Assembly: GCA_027487485.1 (NCBI GenBank)
Contig: JAIYDN010000021.1
Span: forward strand, 124,001-188,000
Length of the DNA: 64,000 nucleotides
Origin: Planctomycetaceae bacterium
GTDB taxonomy: Bacteria; Planctomycetota; Planctomycetia; Pirellulales; Pirellulaceae
Direction of reading: 5' to 3'
In this document: in pieces, positions 35,155-42,837 of the stretch
Numbering within the stretch: position 1 is the first letter of the stretch
Layout: the number at the start of each line of letters is the position of its first letter
Notes under the pieces: generated by a model
The model's database searches: none
The model's input: the letters and a program-made list of their open reading frames with translations, nothing else
What the model was told of the DNA's origin: nothing
Position numbers and translations under genes: made by a program

Positions 35155-38136
35155 TTAGCTGCAGCCTAAACTGTTTCCGCAATTGTGGCACAAGTAGCAA
35201 TTTCCATTGCGTACGGTGATGGAGCCACAACTGTCACAGCTTGGAGCATCGCTTTGGAAGCCGGCGAATTGACCATCGCGAGACTCTTGTTTCGCAGCTG
35301 CCGTAAGGTTCGGCTTGCCGGTCAAATCACCCAGGCCAACAAACCGTGCCTTGGTGTAGTCACCGCTGGAAGCTACGTCCGCACCATTCCCGTTTACCGG
35401 AGCTGAAGTGAGATTGCTTTTCGGCTTTGCTGGCGAGACGGCGACCGGAGTCGCAGGCTGTCCAAGCATCTCCGACTTGGCTTTCTGCTCTTCACGGTAA
35501 CTATCCAAGAAGGTTAGACCAAGCCAGCGGAAAATGTAATCCACCAAGCTCTTTGCAATTCGAATGTCTGGGTTGGTCGTATGCCCCATCGGTTCAAACC
35601 GCGTGTGGCTGAATTTGCTGACAAGGACTTCCAAAGGAACACCGTATTGCAACGAGATGGAGGTCGCCGTTCCAAAGCTGTCCATCAAGCCACCGATGGT
35701 GCTTCCTTCTTTGGCCATGGTAATAAAGACTTCACCCGGTCGTCCGTCAGGGTACAAGCCAACGCTGATGTATCCCTCGTGACCGCTGATGCTGAATTTG
35801 TGAGTTACTGAATTGCGAGTGTCAGGCAAGCGTTCCCGACGTGGCTTGTAGACGATCTTTTCGACGACAGCGGCTGCCGCTGCATCTTCGGCCTTTTTGG
35901 TTTCGCTCTTGGTCGACAGAGGTTGGCTTTGCTTAGAACCATCGCGATAAATGGCGATGGCTTTCAGCCCAAGTTCCCAACCCCAGAAGTACGCCTGAGC
36001 GATATCATCTACCGTGCTATCGGTTGGCATATTGACTGTCTTGCTGATGGCGCCCGACAAAAATGGTTGAGCGGCCGCCATCATCTCGACGTGAGCCTGC
36101 CAGCGAATGCTTCGTGTTCCGTTGGCTGGTGTGAATGCACAATCGAAGACAGGTAGATGTTCGTCCTTCAGGTGTGGAGCACCTTCGATGGTGTCCTTTT
36201 CACTAATGAACTTTTCGATCGCAACGATCTGCTCTTCGTTGTAGCCAAGAGTTCGAAGCCCAAGTGAAACAGACCGATTGAGAATCTTGAGCATACCGCC
36301 ACCCGCAAGTTGCTTGTACTTCACGAGCGCAATATCGGGTTCAACCCCTGTCGTATCGCAATCCATCATGAAACTGATGGTACCCGTCGGTGCAAGGACT
36401 GTGGATTGAGCATTACGGAATCCGTTTCGATTCCCTAGCTCCAGTACCTTGTCCCAAATATTGCGAGCGGCATCCTTCAGGTAAGAGGGTCCGCTCGGAT
36501 CGATCTGTTCCACAGCATTGCGATGCATTTGCATGACGCGAAGCATCGGTTCTGCGTTGTCTGGATACTCGGCAAATGGTCCAACCACACCCGCGATCTC
36601 CGCGCTTGCCAAATTAGCAGCGCCGTGAAGCAAGGCTGTGATCGCCCCGCACATCGAATGGCCAGCAGGCGAATCATAAGGTGCTCCGCTGGTCATGATC
36701 AGGGATCCAATGTTGGAATAACCCAAACCAAGTGGTCGGAACAAATGGCTATTGTGCGCGATGCGATCGGTTGGATAGCTCGCATGATCGACCAATATTT
36801 CTTGAGCGATGAAGAACAACCGGCACGTTGCGGTGAACCCTTCTGCATCAAACGATCCATCTTCACGTCGGTACTTCATCAAGTTGATCGATGAAAGATT
36901 GCAAGCCGTGTTGTCCAAGAACATATACTCGGAGCATGGGTTGCTTGCATTGATCCGGCCACTATTGGGGCAGGTGTGCCACTTGTTAATGGTCGTGTCG
37001 TACTGAACACCAGGGTCGCCGCAGTGCCAAGCGCATTCGGACATGCGACGCAGGATTTCCTTGGCTTGGTAGGTAGGAGACTCTTGGTCGCTCTTGTCGC
37101 TGACCCAGCGTGTCTTCCAAGTCTTGTTTTCGGCGACCGCATTCATGAATTCATCAGTCACCCGAACTGAAAGGTTCGCGTTCTGGAACATTACGGACGA
37201 GTAGGCTTCTCCGTTGAAGTTCGATTCGTAGCCTTCACGAATCAACGCGTGAGCCTTTTGCTCTTCCTTCCATTTGCACTCGATAAACTCCATAATATCT
37301 GGGTGCCAGACCTTCAGCGATTGCATCTTCGCAGCACGGCGTGTCTTGCCACCCGACTTCACCACCGCTGCAATTTGGTCGTACACTCGCATGAAAGAAA
37401 GCGGGCCGCTGGGCTTGCCGCCACCAGACAACTTTTCTCGGCTGCTTCGAATCGTTGACAAGTCCGTTCCTGTTCCTGAACCGAACTTGAAAAGCATGGC
37501 TTCGCTGGTCGCGAGACGCATGATGTCTTCCATGTTGTCATCCACGCTTTGGATGAAGCAAGCAGAACCCTGAGGGTATTCGTAGGGATTTTCAGGTTGT
37601 TCGACTTGGCCTGATTCCACGTTGTAGTGCCAATTGCACTTGGTTCCAGTCACATTGTATTGCTGGTACAGTCCAACGTTGAACCACACAGGCGAGTTGA
37701 AAGCGCCGTGCTGATGCAAGCACAACCAGCTCAGGTCACGGTAAAATCGCTCTGCGTCTTCAGCCGTGTCGAAGTATCCATCCGCCATTCCCCAATCGGT
37801 GATGGTGCGAGTCACTCGGTGGATCAATTGTCGTACCGAGCGTTCTCTTTCTTCCAGGTTCGTTGGATCACCGTAAAAGTACTTGCTCACTACCACGTTC
37901 GTAGCAAGTTGGCTCCAGTCAGCAGGGATCTCGCAATTGGTTTGCTCAAAAAGTACCTTTCCATTTTCGTCCTTGATCGCTGCGCTGCGTGTCTCCCATT
38001 TGACGGTGTCAAACGGATCCATCACGTCAGTTGGGCAAAATCGACTTTCGATTTTGAGTCCATTTCGGTTGCCACGTACCTCGTGAGTGGTTCGTGACTT
38101 GGCTCGGTGCTCGCGTCCCATTTCTACTGTTGCCAT
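35155..38136 (-). CDS. nrdJ: Adenosylcobalamin-dependent ribonucleotide reductase (class II)
   Basis: A 993-residue class II reductase making dNTPs from ribonucleotides with adenosylcobalamin in place of an oxygen-dependent radical subunit. Active-site features: Cys193 in QGSACFIQS, the phosphate-loop region SSREKLSGGG (about 231-240), and NPCSEYMFLD with Asn399, thiyl Cys401 and Glu403; then TGTISFMMDCDTTGVEPD. The C-terminal tail CDSCGSITVRNGNC...CHNCGNSLGCS (about 967-993) has CxxC pairs for re-reduction or zinc. Length matches long bacterial NrdJ. It needs cobalamin, supplied through the operon at 52573-61400. No class I or III genes are in view. Divergent from the cytosine deaminase. Confidence 0.97.
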   Translation of the reverse strand: MATVEMGREHRAKSRTTHEVRGNRNGLKIESRFCPTDVMDPFDTVKWETRSAAIKDENGKVLFEQTNCEIPADWSQLATNVVVSKYFYGDPTNLEERERSVRQLIHRVTRTITDWGMADGYFDTAEDAERFYRDLSWLCLHQHGAFNSPVWFNVGLYQQYNVTGTKCNWHYNVESGQVEQPENPYEYPQGSACFIQSVDDNMEDIMRLATSEAMLFKFGSGTGTDLSTIRSSREKLSGGGKPSGPLSFMRVYDQIAAVVKSGGKTRRAAKMQSLKVWHPDIMEFIECKWKEEQKAHALIREGYESNFNGEAYSSVMFQNANLSVRVTDEFMNAVAENKTWKTRWVSDKSDQESPTYQAKEILRRMSECAWHCGDPGVQYDTTINKWHTCPNSGRINASNPCSEYMFLDNTACNLSSINLMKYRREDGSFDAEGFTATCRLFFIAQEILVDHASYPTDRIAHNSHLFRPLGLGYSNIGSLIMTSGAPYDSPAGHSMCGAITALLHGAANLASAEIAGVVGPFAEYPDNAEPMLRVMQMHRNAVEQIDPSGPSYLKDAARNIWDKVLELGNRNGFRNAQSTVLAPTGTISFMMDCDTTGVEPDIALVKYKQLAGGGMLKILNRSVSLGLRTLGYNEEQIVAIEKFISEKDTIEGAPHLKDEHLPVFDCAFTPANGTRSIRWQAHVEMMAAAQPFLSGAISKTVNMPTDSTVDDIAQAYFWGWELGLKAIAIYRDGSKQSQPLSTKSETKKAEDAAAAAVVEKIVYKPRRERLPDTRNSVTHKFSISGHEGYISVGLYPDGRPGEVFITMAKEGSTIGGLMDSFGTATSISLQYGVPLEVLVSKFSHTRFEPMGHTTNPDIRIAKSLVDYIFRWLGLTFLDSYREEQKAKSEMLGQPATPVAVSPAKPKSNLTSAPVNGNGADVASSGDYTKARFVGLGDLTGKPNLTAAAKQESRDGQFAGFQSDAPSCDSCGSITVRNGNCYLCHNCGNSLGCS

Positions 38137-38640
38137 TAGTTCCGTCGACTCCCTCGTGAATGTCCAAATTGATGGTGAAAGGCATGCAGCTACGTGGTTT
38201 CGCGACCTGGTTAGCTGCCTTGCTACTGACTGTAGATAAAATTCCGTTGCGACCGGGGGTTTCGTACCCTATTGTAAGCTTCCGACGCGCATGCAGACGG
38301 CTCGATCACCCGGTCGGAACGGTGATTTTGTCGTCAGCTCCAAATCGGCTAGCGACCACTATAGGTAGTATAGTAGCTATTTGCTTGCACAACATGTTGC
38401 GTCATTTGGGAGCAGTGTACCGAATCTTGCGTGCGTGTCAAATTTTCCTTTTCGGTTTGCGCAACCTCTTATGGAGACTCGCTTTGGAACCAAGGGCGGA
38501 AAAGACGACATGGGCAAAGCTTTGGGGGCAAGCATCGCTAAACCGCCATTGCTGTTAGGGTTAAGAAAATGTGAATCATCAGGGTGACACGTTAGGTCAC
38601 TGTTTGAAAATTCCAGAAACTTTTTTATGTGGAGCACCTC
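38137..38640. other. Divergent promoter region between nrdJ and the deaminase
   Basis: About 500 bases without a supported gene. It holds the inverted repeat ACTATA-GGTAG-TATAGT at 38358-38374. A rightward frame across 38160-38558 has no start site and a composition unlike a protein. Confidence 0.5.
38358..38374. promoter_or_regulatory. Candidate operator ACTATA-N5-TATAGT
   Basis: A 6+6 inverted repeat with a five-base spacer between nrdJ and the deaminase. AT-rich boxes of this kind include NrdR sites, but the match to the NrdR consensus is loose, so the regulator is unknown. Confidence 0.3.
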
Positions 38641-39078
38641 ATGCTTGAATTCATGAATGCTAGTATCGAAGAGGCACGTTTGGGACTAGCGGAAGGAGGG
38701 ATTCCCATCGGTTCCGTTTTGGTTATCGATAACGTGATTGTTGGACGAGGGCACAATCGCCGCATTCAAAATGGGAGTGCCATTTTGCACGCAGAAATGG
38801 ACTGCATTGAAAACGCAGGCAGGCTTTCGGGGGCTGCTTACCGACGCTCCACGTTGTACTCCACCTTGTCCCCCTGCGACATGTGCAGCGGAACAGCCCT
38901 CCTTTACGGCATCCCCAGAGTTGTTATCGGCGAAAACAAAACCTTCCAAGGGCCAGAAGCTTATCTTCGAACCCGAGGGGTTGAACTAACGATTCTTGAT
39001 AACCTGGAGTGCGTGACACTAATGCAAGAGTTCATCAAGCTCCATCCCGAATTATGGAACGAGGACATCGGGGTGTGA
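38641..39078 (+). CDS. Cytosine deaminase, yeast Fcy1-like (CDA fold)
   Basis: A 145-residue deaminase. Start ATG 38641 is preferred (GGAG six bases upstream) over GTG 38629. Zinc ligands: His50 in ILHAEMD, with catalytic Glu52, and Cys79 and Cys82 in SPCDMC. The C-terminal half, YGIPRVVIGENKTFQGPEAY and TRGVELTILD, with a C-terminal WNEDIG, follows yeast cytosine deaminase Fcy1 closely, unlike the amidohydrolase-type bacterial CodA. Expected reaction: cytosine to uracil in the cytoplasm, for pyrimidine salvage. Divergent from nrdJ, so regulation may be shared. Confidence 0.87.
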   Translation: MLEFMNASIEEARLGLAEGGIPIGSVLVIDNVIVGRGHNRRIQNGSAILHAEMDCIENAGRLSGAAYRRSTLYSTLSPCDMCSGTALLYGIPRVVIGENKTFQGPEAYLRTRGVELTILDNLECVTLMQEFIKLHPELWNEDIGV

Positions 39079-39094
39079 TGCGAAATTCGAGTTG

Positions 39095-39910
39095 CTAAGG
39101 AATCAAAAGCTTCGGACGCATCTGTTCTGAAGTCGTAGTTCGTTTTCTGGCCTTGATTCGAATGTAGGGGGCAATGAATCGACTGCGATGGCCCATCGAA
39201 CCTGGTTCTGCATCGTTCTTTCCATGAAACGGTTCTGTCACATCCTCGATATGCATCCCGCTTCGGCAGATTCCTCCCAGGATCGACTCTAAGCTATGAG
39301 CAAACTCGATGGTGTTGGGTTCTCGAAACGGGCTGATTTCATTTTCAGCAAGCTTTCTTGCGGCTTGCCCGATTTCCACTTCCACGAAGTACTTTCCTTG
39401 AGTTGGACGTAACGAGGTTTGCAAATTCGCGGGCTGTTTGTGCTGGGAAATGTAAAGCCCCTCTGGTTTCAACACTCGCGATACTTCCTGAAAAACAGGT
39501 GCGATCGAGGGGACATAGCAAGTGCTTACCGGATGCACCACCAAATCAAATTCACCCATGCGAAGCATAGAAAGATCTACCATCGAGGCCTGGATCAATC
39601 GGACCTGAATCTGCAGTTCTTTGGCAACAAATCGGTCTAGATCCAACATCCCTTCGGAAATGTCAACGACGGTCACCTTGGCCCCTGCAGCATGATACAG
39701 AGCGCTATGACGGCCTCCTGCTGCTCCGAGACACAAAACATTCCAGCCAAAAATGGACTTTCCAAGCCAACCCGTTGTGTCTATCGATCGCAAAGGTTCG
39801 TTCAGTTCCTCCTTGGTTACGATGGTCGCCAGAATGTGGCCGTTTTTTGCCATACGATCGTAGGCATGCTTATTCTGAGTTTCAATGGCATCGAATGAAC
39901 CGCTAGCCAA
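39095..39910 (-). CDS. SAM-dependent class I methyltransferase
   Basis: A 271-residue methyltransferase from a TTG at 39910. Motif I is VLCLGAAGGRHSALY (about 58-72), with the acidic post-I residue in VTVVDIS; FDLVVHPVSTCYV is motif II/IV and VLKPEGLYIS the following strand. The first 50 residues and the last 50 are not recognisable. The substrate is unknown; it resembles ubiquinone/biotin-type small-molecule methyltransferases. It lies downstream of the GNAT-like gene on the same strand, with 20 bases between. Confidence 0.75.
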   Translation of the reverse strand: MASGSFDAIETQNKHAYDRMAKNGHILATIVTKEELNEPLRSIDTTGWLGKSIFGWNVLCLGAAGGRHSALYHAAGAKVTVVDISEGMLDLDRFVAKELQIQVRLIQASMVDLSMLRMGEFDLVVHPVSTCYVPSIAPVFQEVSRVLKPEGLYISQHKQPANLQTSLRPTQGKYFVEVEIGQAARKLAENEISPFREPNTIEFAHSLESILGGICRSGMHIEDVTEPFHGKNDAEPGSMGHRSRFIAPYIRIKARKRTTTSEQMRPKLLIP

Positions 39911-39930
39911 GTTGCACTATACCCTTCCAG

Positions 39931-41019
39931 TTACTTTCGTTTCCATTGCCGAACGAGCTCACGTGTTTTTGCTTTGAGTTGCCAACCCCAGAATCGAACC
40001 CGCCCACGTAAACCAGGAGGCGAAAACTGCATGTCGTATGCAGGTGACGGATTGGCTTTTAATTGGTGTTTGTAAGGTTCATCGCCTCGAAGAAAATCGA
40101 CAACCTGGATGCCAAATCGTTCGGCGTTGCGGAGGATGTAAATGTTCGCAAGCTTCCCAGGCTCCAGATCCATTTTCTCCGGATCGATCCCCGCCTGATA
40201 GCATAGCCATGTGTCGCGGGTTCGAAAACCGATATCGGCTGCGATGGGACGCTGCCCCAGCCACAAAGAGAATGCTTGTAGTTGATTCTGCTGCAAAAGA
40301 CTTTTGGCAACTTCTCGCAAAAAGCTTTCAAAGCGAGTATCGGTAAAGCAACCGACGTCTCCTAACGCCGTGCGTCGTTTCTGATGCAGTTCGATCAACA
40401 CCGGCATGAATTCTTCGAGGTCGACATGGTCATGAACCCATCGAACTCGGACTTGGTCCAAATCGGAGACTCGCTTTCGAAAGGCCTTTCGCGAGTTTTT
40501 GGAAACGCCCGCTAAAAAGTGATCCCAGCCATTCGGCAGTTCTACTTGCCATGTGTTCGACGAAGTCGAACTATGGAATCGACAGCCATGCTGTAGCATC
40601 GCCAGCTTGAATGCGTTCATAACGGGATCGACGCAATCGATCGACTCGAAGTGGATGGACGTCCACCCGTCTTTCCGCTTGGATTGCTCCATCAAAAACG
40701 AAGCGATTTGCGAAGGAATCGATTCATCGTAGAACCGGGAATCGATCAGGATCGTCAAATGATCGGTGCAGACCTTGCCATCCCCTAAGAACCGAAGAAT
40801 GCCTGTTGTTCGATTTCGATACCAAGGTGCAATGGCTCGTAACTGATCTTCTTCGTCACGAACCACGACCACAAACAATTCGTCGGATTCGGACTGAAAG
40901 TGTGTCCACCAAGCAAGCAGCCACTCAGGTTGGCGAAATGGATTCGTTAACGCGAGTTCTTTCCAGGAATCTCGGATGGATTCAAGGGATTGCGGGGTCT
41001 GAAGGATTTCGATGTTCAC
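39931..41019 (-). CDS. FemAB/GNAT-like acyltransferase (Acetyltransf_6)
   Basis: A 362-residue protein of the BioF2-like/Acetyltransf_6 group, starting with GTG at 41019. Typical features are NPFRQPEWLLAWW near residue 26, LLQQNQLQAFSLWLGQRPIAADIGF (about 248-272), where the AA backbone binds acyl-CoA or tRNA, and a C-terminal DFLRGDEPYKHQLKA. Related proteins act in cellulose or exopolysaccharide biosynthesis and lipid/peptidoglycan acylation. The acceptor here is unknown. It leads the methyltransferase gene. Confidence 0.78.
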   Translation of the reverse strand: MNIEILQTPQSLESIRDSWKELALTNPFRQPEWLLAWWTHFQSESDELFVVVVRDEEDQLRAIAPWYRNRTTGILRFLGDGKVCTDHLTILIDSRFYDESIPSQIASFLMEQSKRKDGWTSIHFESIDCVDPVMNAFKLAMLQHGCRFHSSTSSNTWQVELPNGWDHFLAGVSKNSRKAFRKRVSDLDQVRVRWVHDHVDLEEFMPVLIELHQKRRTALGDVGCFTDTRFESFLREVAKSLLQQNQLQAFSLWLGQRPIAADIGFRTRDTWLCYQAGIDPEKMDLEPGKLANIYILRNAERFGIQVVDFLRGDEPYKHQLKANPSPAYDMQFSPPGLRGRVRFWGWQLKAKTRELVRQWKRK

Positions 41020-41356
41020 GGGCGATTATTCGAAGCAGGCTGCTTTTCCACACATTGAGATAGGAAGGTCAGGCATTTTAAAGGTCGAGAAATCACGAGG
41101 GAACTCGTGGATTTGAATTCCATTTTGGTTTTTGGAATGCTAGCTCCTAAAAATCAGCCGAGAGTTGCAAAATAATGAAGTAAGAACCCAAAAACGCAGG
41201 TAATTGGAAGGATAGGTAACTTGTACAGGGCTGGCTGGGAGGATTGGATTTATGGTGCCAATTGTTTCGATCATACCGTTGCTGGTCCCACACGAGACCG
41301 CCAATACCAAGTCTGGAAATGAAGACCAGCATTTAGCAACACCAAAGGATCAAGTC
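41020..41356. other. Divergent region before the small lipoprotein gene
   Basis: About 337 bases with both promoters of the divergent acyltransferase and lipoprotein genes. No repeat or recognisable site was seen beyond AAAGGA before the lipoprotein ATG. Confidence 0.4.
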
Positions 41357-41659
41357 ATGAAACGTGGCATTTACGCAATCGCCCTTTTCGGTATCACCCT
41401 TGCAATGTCAAGCGGCTGCAACCTGCTTCATAATCATCGCCAGTGCAACAGTTGCAATGGCCCCATTGGCTGCCGTCCTTGCAAAGTAGGCTGGCAACGC
41501 GGAGGCACCGACTACGGGGCTCACCTTTCCCACAGTCAGTATCGTCAAGATCCTGGTGTTGGCTCTGGTGTTCCCGCTCCCGCAGTCGCCTATCCTTACT
41601 ACACCAATCGTGGTCCAAGGGATTTCTTCGCGAACAACCCACCAAGCATCGGACGGTAG
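41357..41659 (+). CDS. Small lipoprotein
   Basis: A 100-residue protein with AAAGGA upstream of ATG 41357. The N-terminus IALFGITLAMSSGC is a lipoprotein signal with the acylated Cys21; CNSCNGPIGCRPC follows, then a Gly/Pro/Tyr-rich low-complexity region (VAYPYYTNRG). Such short Cys/Gly/Tyr-rich lipoproteins are frequent in planctomycetes. Function unknown. The FliN-like gene starts nine bases after it. Confidence 0.72.
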   Translation: MKRGIYAIALFGITLAMSSGCNLLHNHRQCNSCNGPIGCRPCKVGWQRGGTDYGAHLSHSQYRQDPGVGSGVPAPAVAYPYYTNRGPRDFFANNPPSIGR

Positions 41660-41668
41660 TTGCTCTTT

Positions 41669-41989
41669 ATGACCACTGCAAAATCGCATTCCACAGACAA
41701 CCCTGCTCGCGTCGAGTTTTGGAAGAGTCTGCTTCGCATCGAAGCGGATGTGGCCGTTACACTCGCACACCAGCAATTGCCTGTGGAACGAATTCTGCAA
41801 TTCGTGCCCGGCGTTATGATTCAGTTCGAAAAGCCGTGCGAAACTCCGCTAACCATCGAAATTGACGGGAATGCAGTGGCGGAGGGCGAAGTGGTCAAGG
41901 TAGGGGACAAATTTGGGCTACGCATCACCGAGATATGCAGCTGTGAAGAACGTTGGATTCCTCTTGTGAAAAGCAAAGCAGCAAGCTAG
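41669..41989 (+). CDS. FliN-like SpoA-domain protein
   Basis: A 106-residue protein whose residues about 22-95 match the SpoA/FliN domain: RIEADVAVTLAHQQLPVERILQF, PGVMIQF, then IDGNAVAEGEVVKVGDKFGLRITEI, the last being the best-conserved FliN stretch. ATG 41669 is preferred over TTG 41660. In flagella FliN forms the C-ring that binds CheY-P and the export apparatus; related proteins serve type III secretion. No other flagellar or injectisome gene is in the window, so it is either the detached C-ring gene of a distant flagellar cluster or a repurposed domain. Confidence 0.8.
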   Translation: MTTAKSHSTDNPARVEFWKSLLRIEADVAVTLAHQQLPVERILQFVPGVMIQFEKPCETPLTIEIDGNAVAEGEVVKVGDKFGLRITEICSCEERWIPLVKSKAAS

Positions 41990-42096
41990 CGGATGAATCC
42001 GCAGCGAGATCGCTTGGCAGTAATCACGGAACGAAAAAACAGCGTTGCAAATTGGATTTGCGTTACGGGCAACCTGGTCAGCAGGCCGAGTCCATC

Positions 42097-42498
42097 CTAA
42101 AGAGAGGCATTGGAAGCCTGCGTCGAATCCAGACCTGTGTAAAGTCTTGGTGAGTTTTTCTCTTGCTTTCTCGCACAATCAATGCACATTGTCGCGTAAG
42201 GCACAGCCTGAAGCCGAGCAAGCGGGATGGGTTTGTTGCAGTGCTCGCAATCGCCGTACAAGCCATCCTTGAGGCGGTTTAGTGCGTCTTCGATTTGCGA
42301 AAGTTCCCGACTCTCTACTTCTACCAGTTGGCTGCTGATCTCGTCTTGAGCGGTGTCCATGGCTGCATCCATGACATCCCCACCTTCCTGGGAAAGTGTT
42401 TGCAAAAGGCTTAAATCGCCATCCAATGCTTTTCGAAGCGCTTCTCGTCGCACCAGCAAAACGTCCCTGAGTTTGTTGAGCGCTTCTTTTCTCGACAT
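42097..42498 (-). CDS. DksA/TraR-type zinc-finger protein
   Basis: A 133-residue protein from ATG 42498, with AGAAGG upstream. A helical N-terminal half (about 1-75) is followed by a C4 zinc finger, Cys84, Cys87, Cys105 and Cys108 in GDCEHCNKP and MCIDCAR. DksA binds the secondary channel of RNA polymerase and, with ppGpp, adjusts rRNA transcription; the acidic coiled-coil tip DxxDxA has only a rough match here (DAAMDTAQDE), so it may be a TraR/YbiI-like member. Confidence 0.88.
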   Translation of the reverse strand: MSRKEALNKLRDVLLVRREALRKALDGDLSLLQTLSQEGGDVMDAAMDTAQDEISSQLVEVESRELSQIEDALNRLKDGLYGDCEHCNKPIPLARLQAVPYATMCIDCARKQEKNSPRLYTGLDSTQASNASL

Positions 42499-42837
42499 TT
42501 CCACCTTCTCCGGTTGGTTGCTTAACTAAATGCACCCCGCCCAATTGGAGGGGGAAACAGCGTACGCAACTATAGTACGCAATCCGGCCTAAAGCGTTCG
42601 CACTTTGGTGGCTTCGAGGTCATTTTGATTGAAATGAGGAGATTCTGGCGTTGAATGATTTGACGCAAACCCCTATGTAGTAAAGGCTTGTGGAATTGGT
42701 GTTGCTTGTGTTGAATTTTGCTGGTTGCGAAGAATTTTGTGAGTTTTCCGATAAGGAAGAAATGTCCAACTGGGACAAAACCAGCTCTTTTTGTTTTTCT
42801 TCCAAGGGAATCACGATGTCAATGTCGATAGATCTGG
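42499..42837. other. Divergent region before the FHA-repeat protein
   Basis: About 340 bases with the promoters of the DksA-like and FHA genes. At 42816 a short frame with a good ribosome site (AAGGGA six bases upstream) runs 39 codons to 42935, overlapping the start of the FHA gene in another frame. Confidence 0.45.

Noticed and set aside
38160-38558. 132-codon rightward frame between nrdJ and the deaminase
   Set aside because: No ribosome site, low-complexity basic composition, and it lies in a divergent promoter region.
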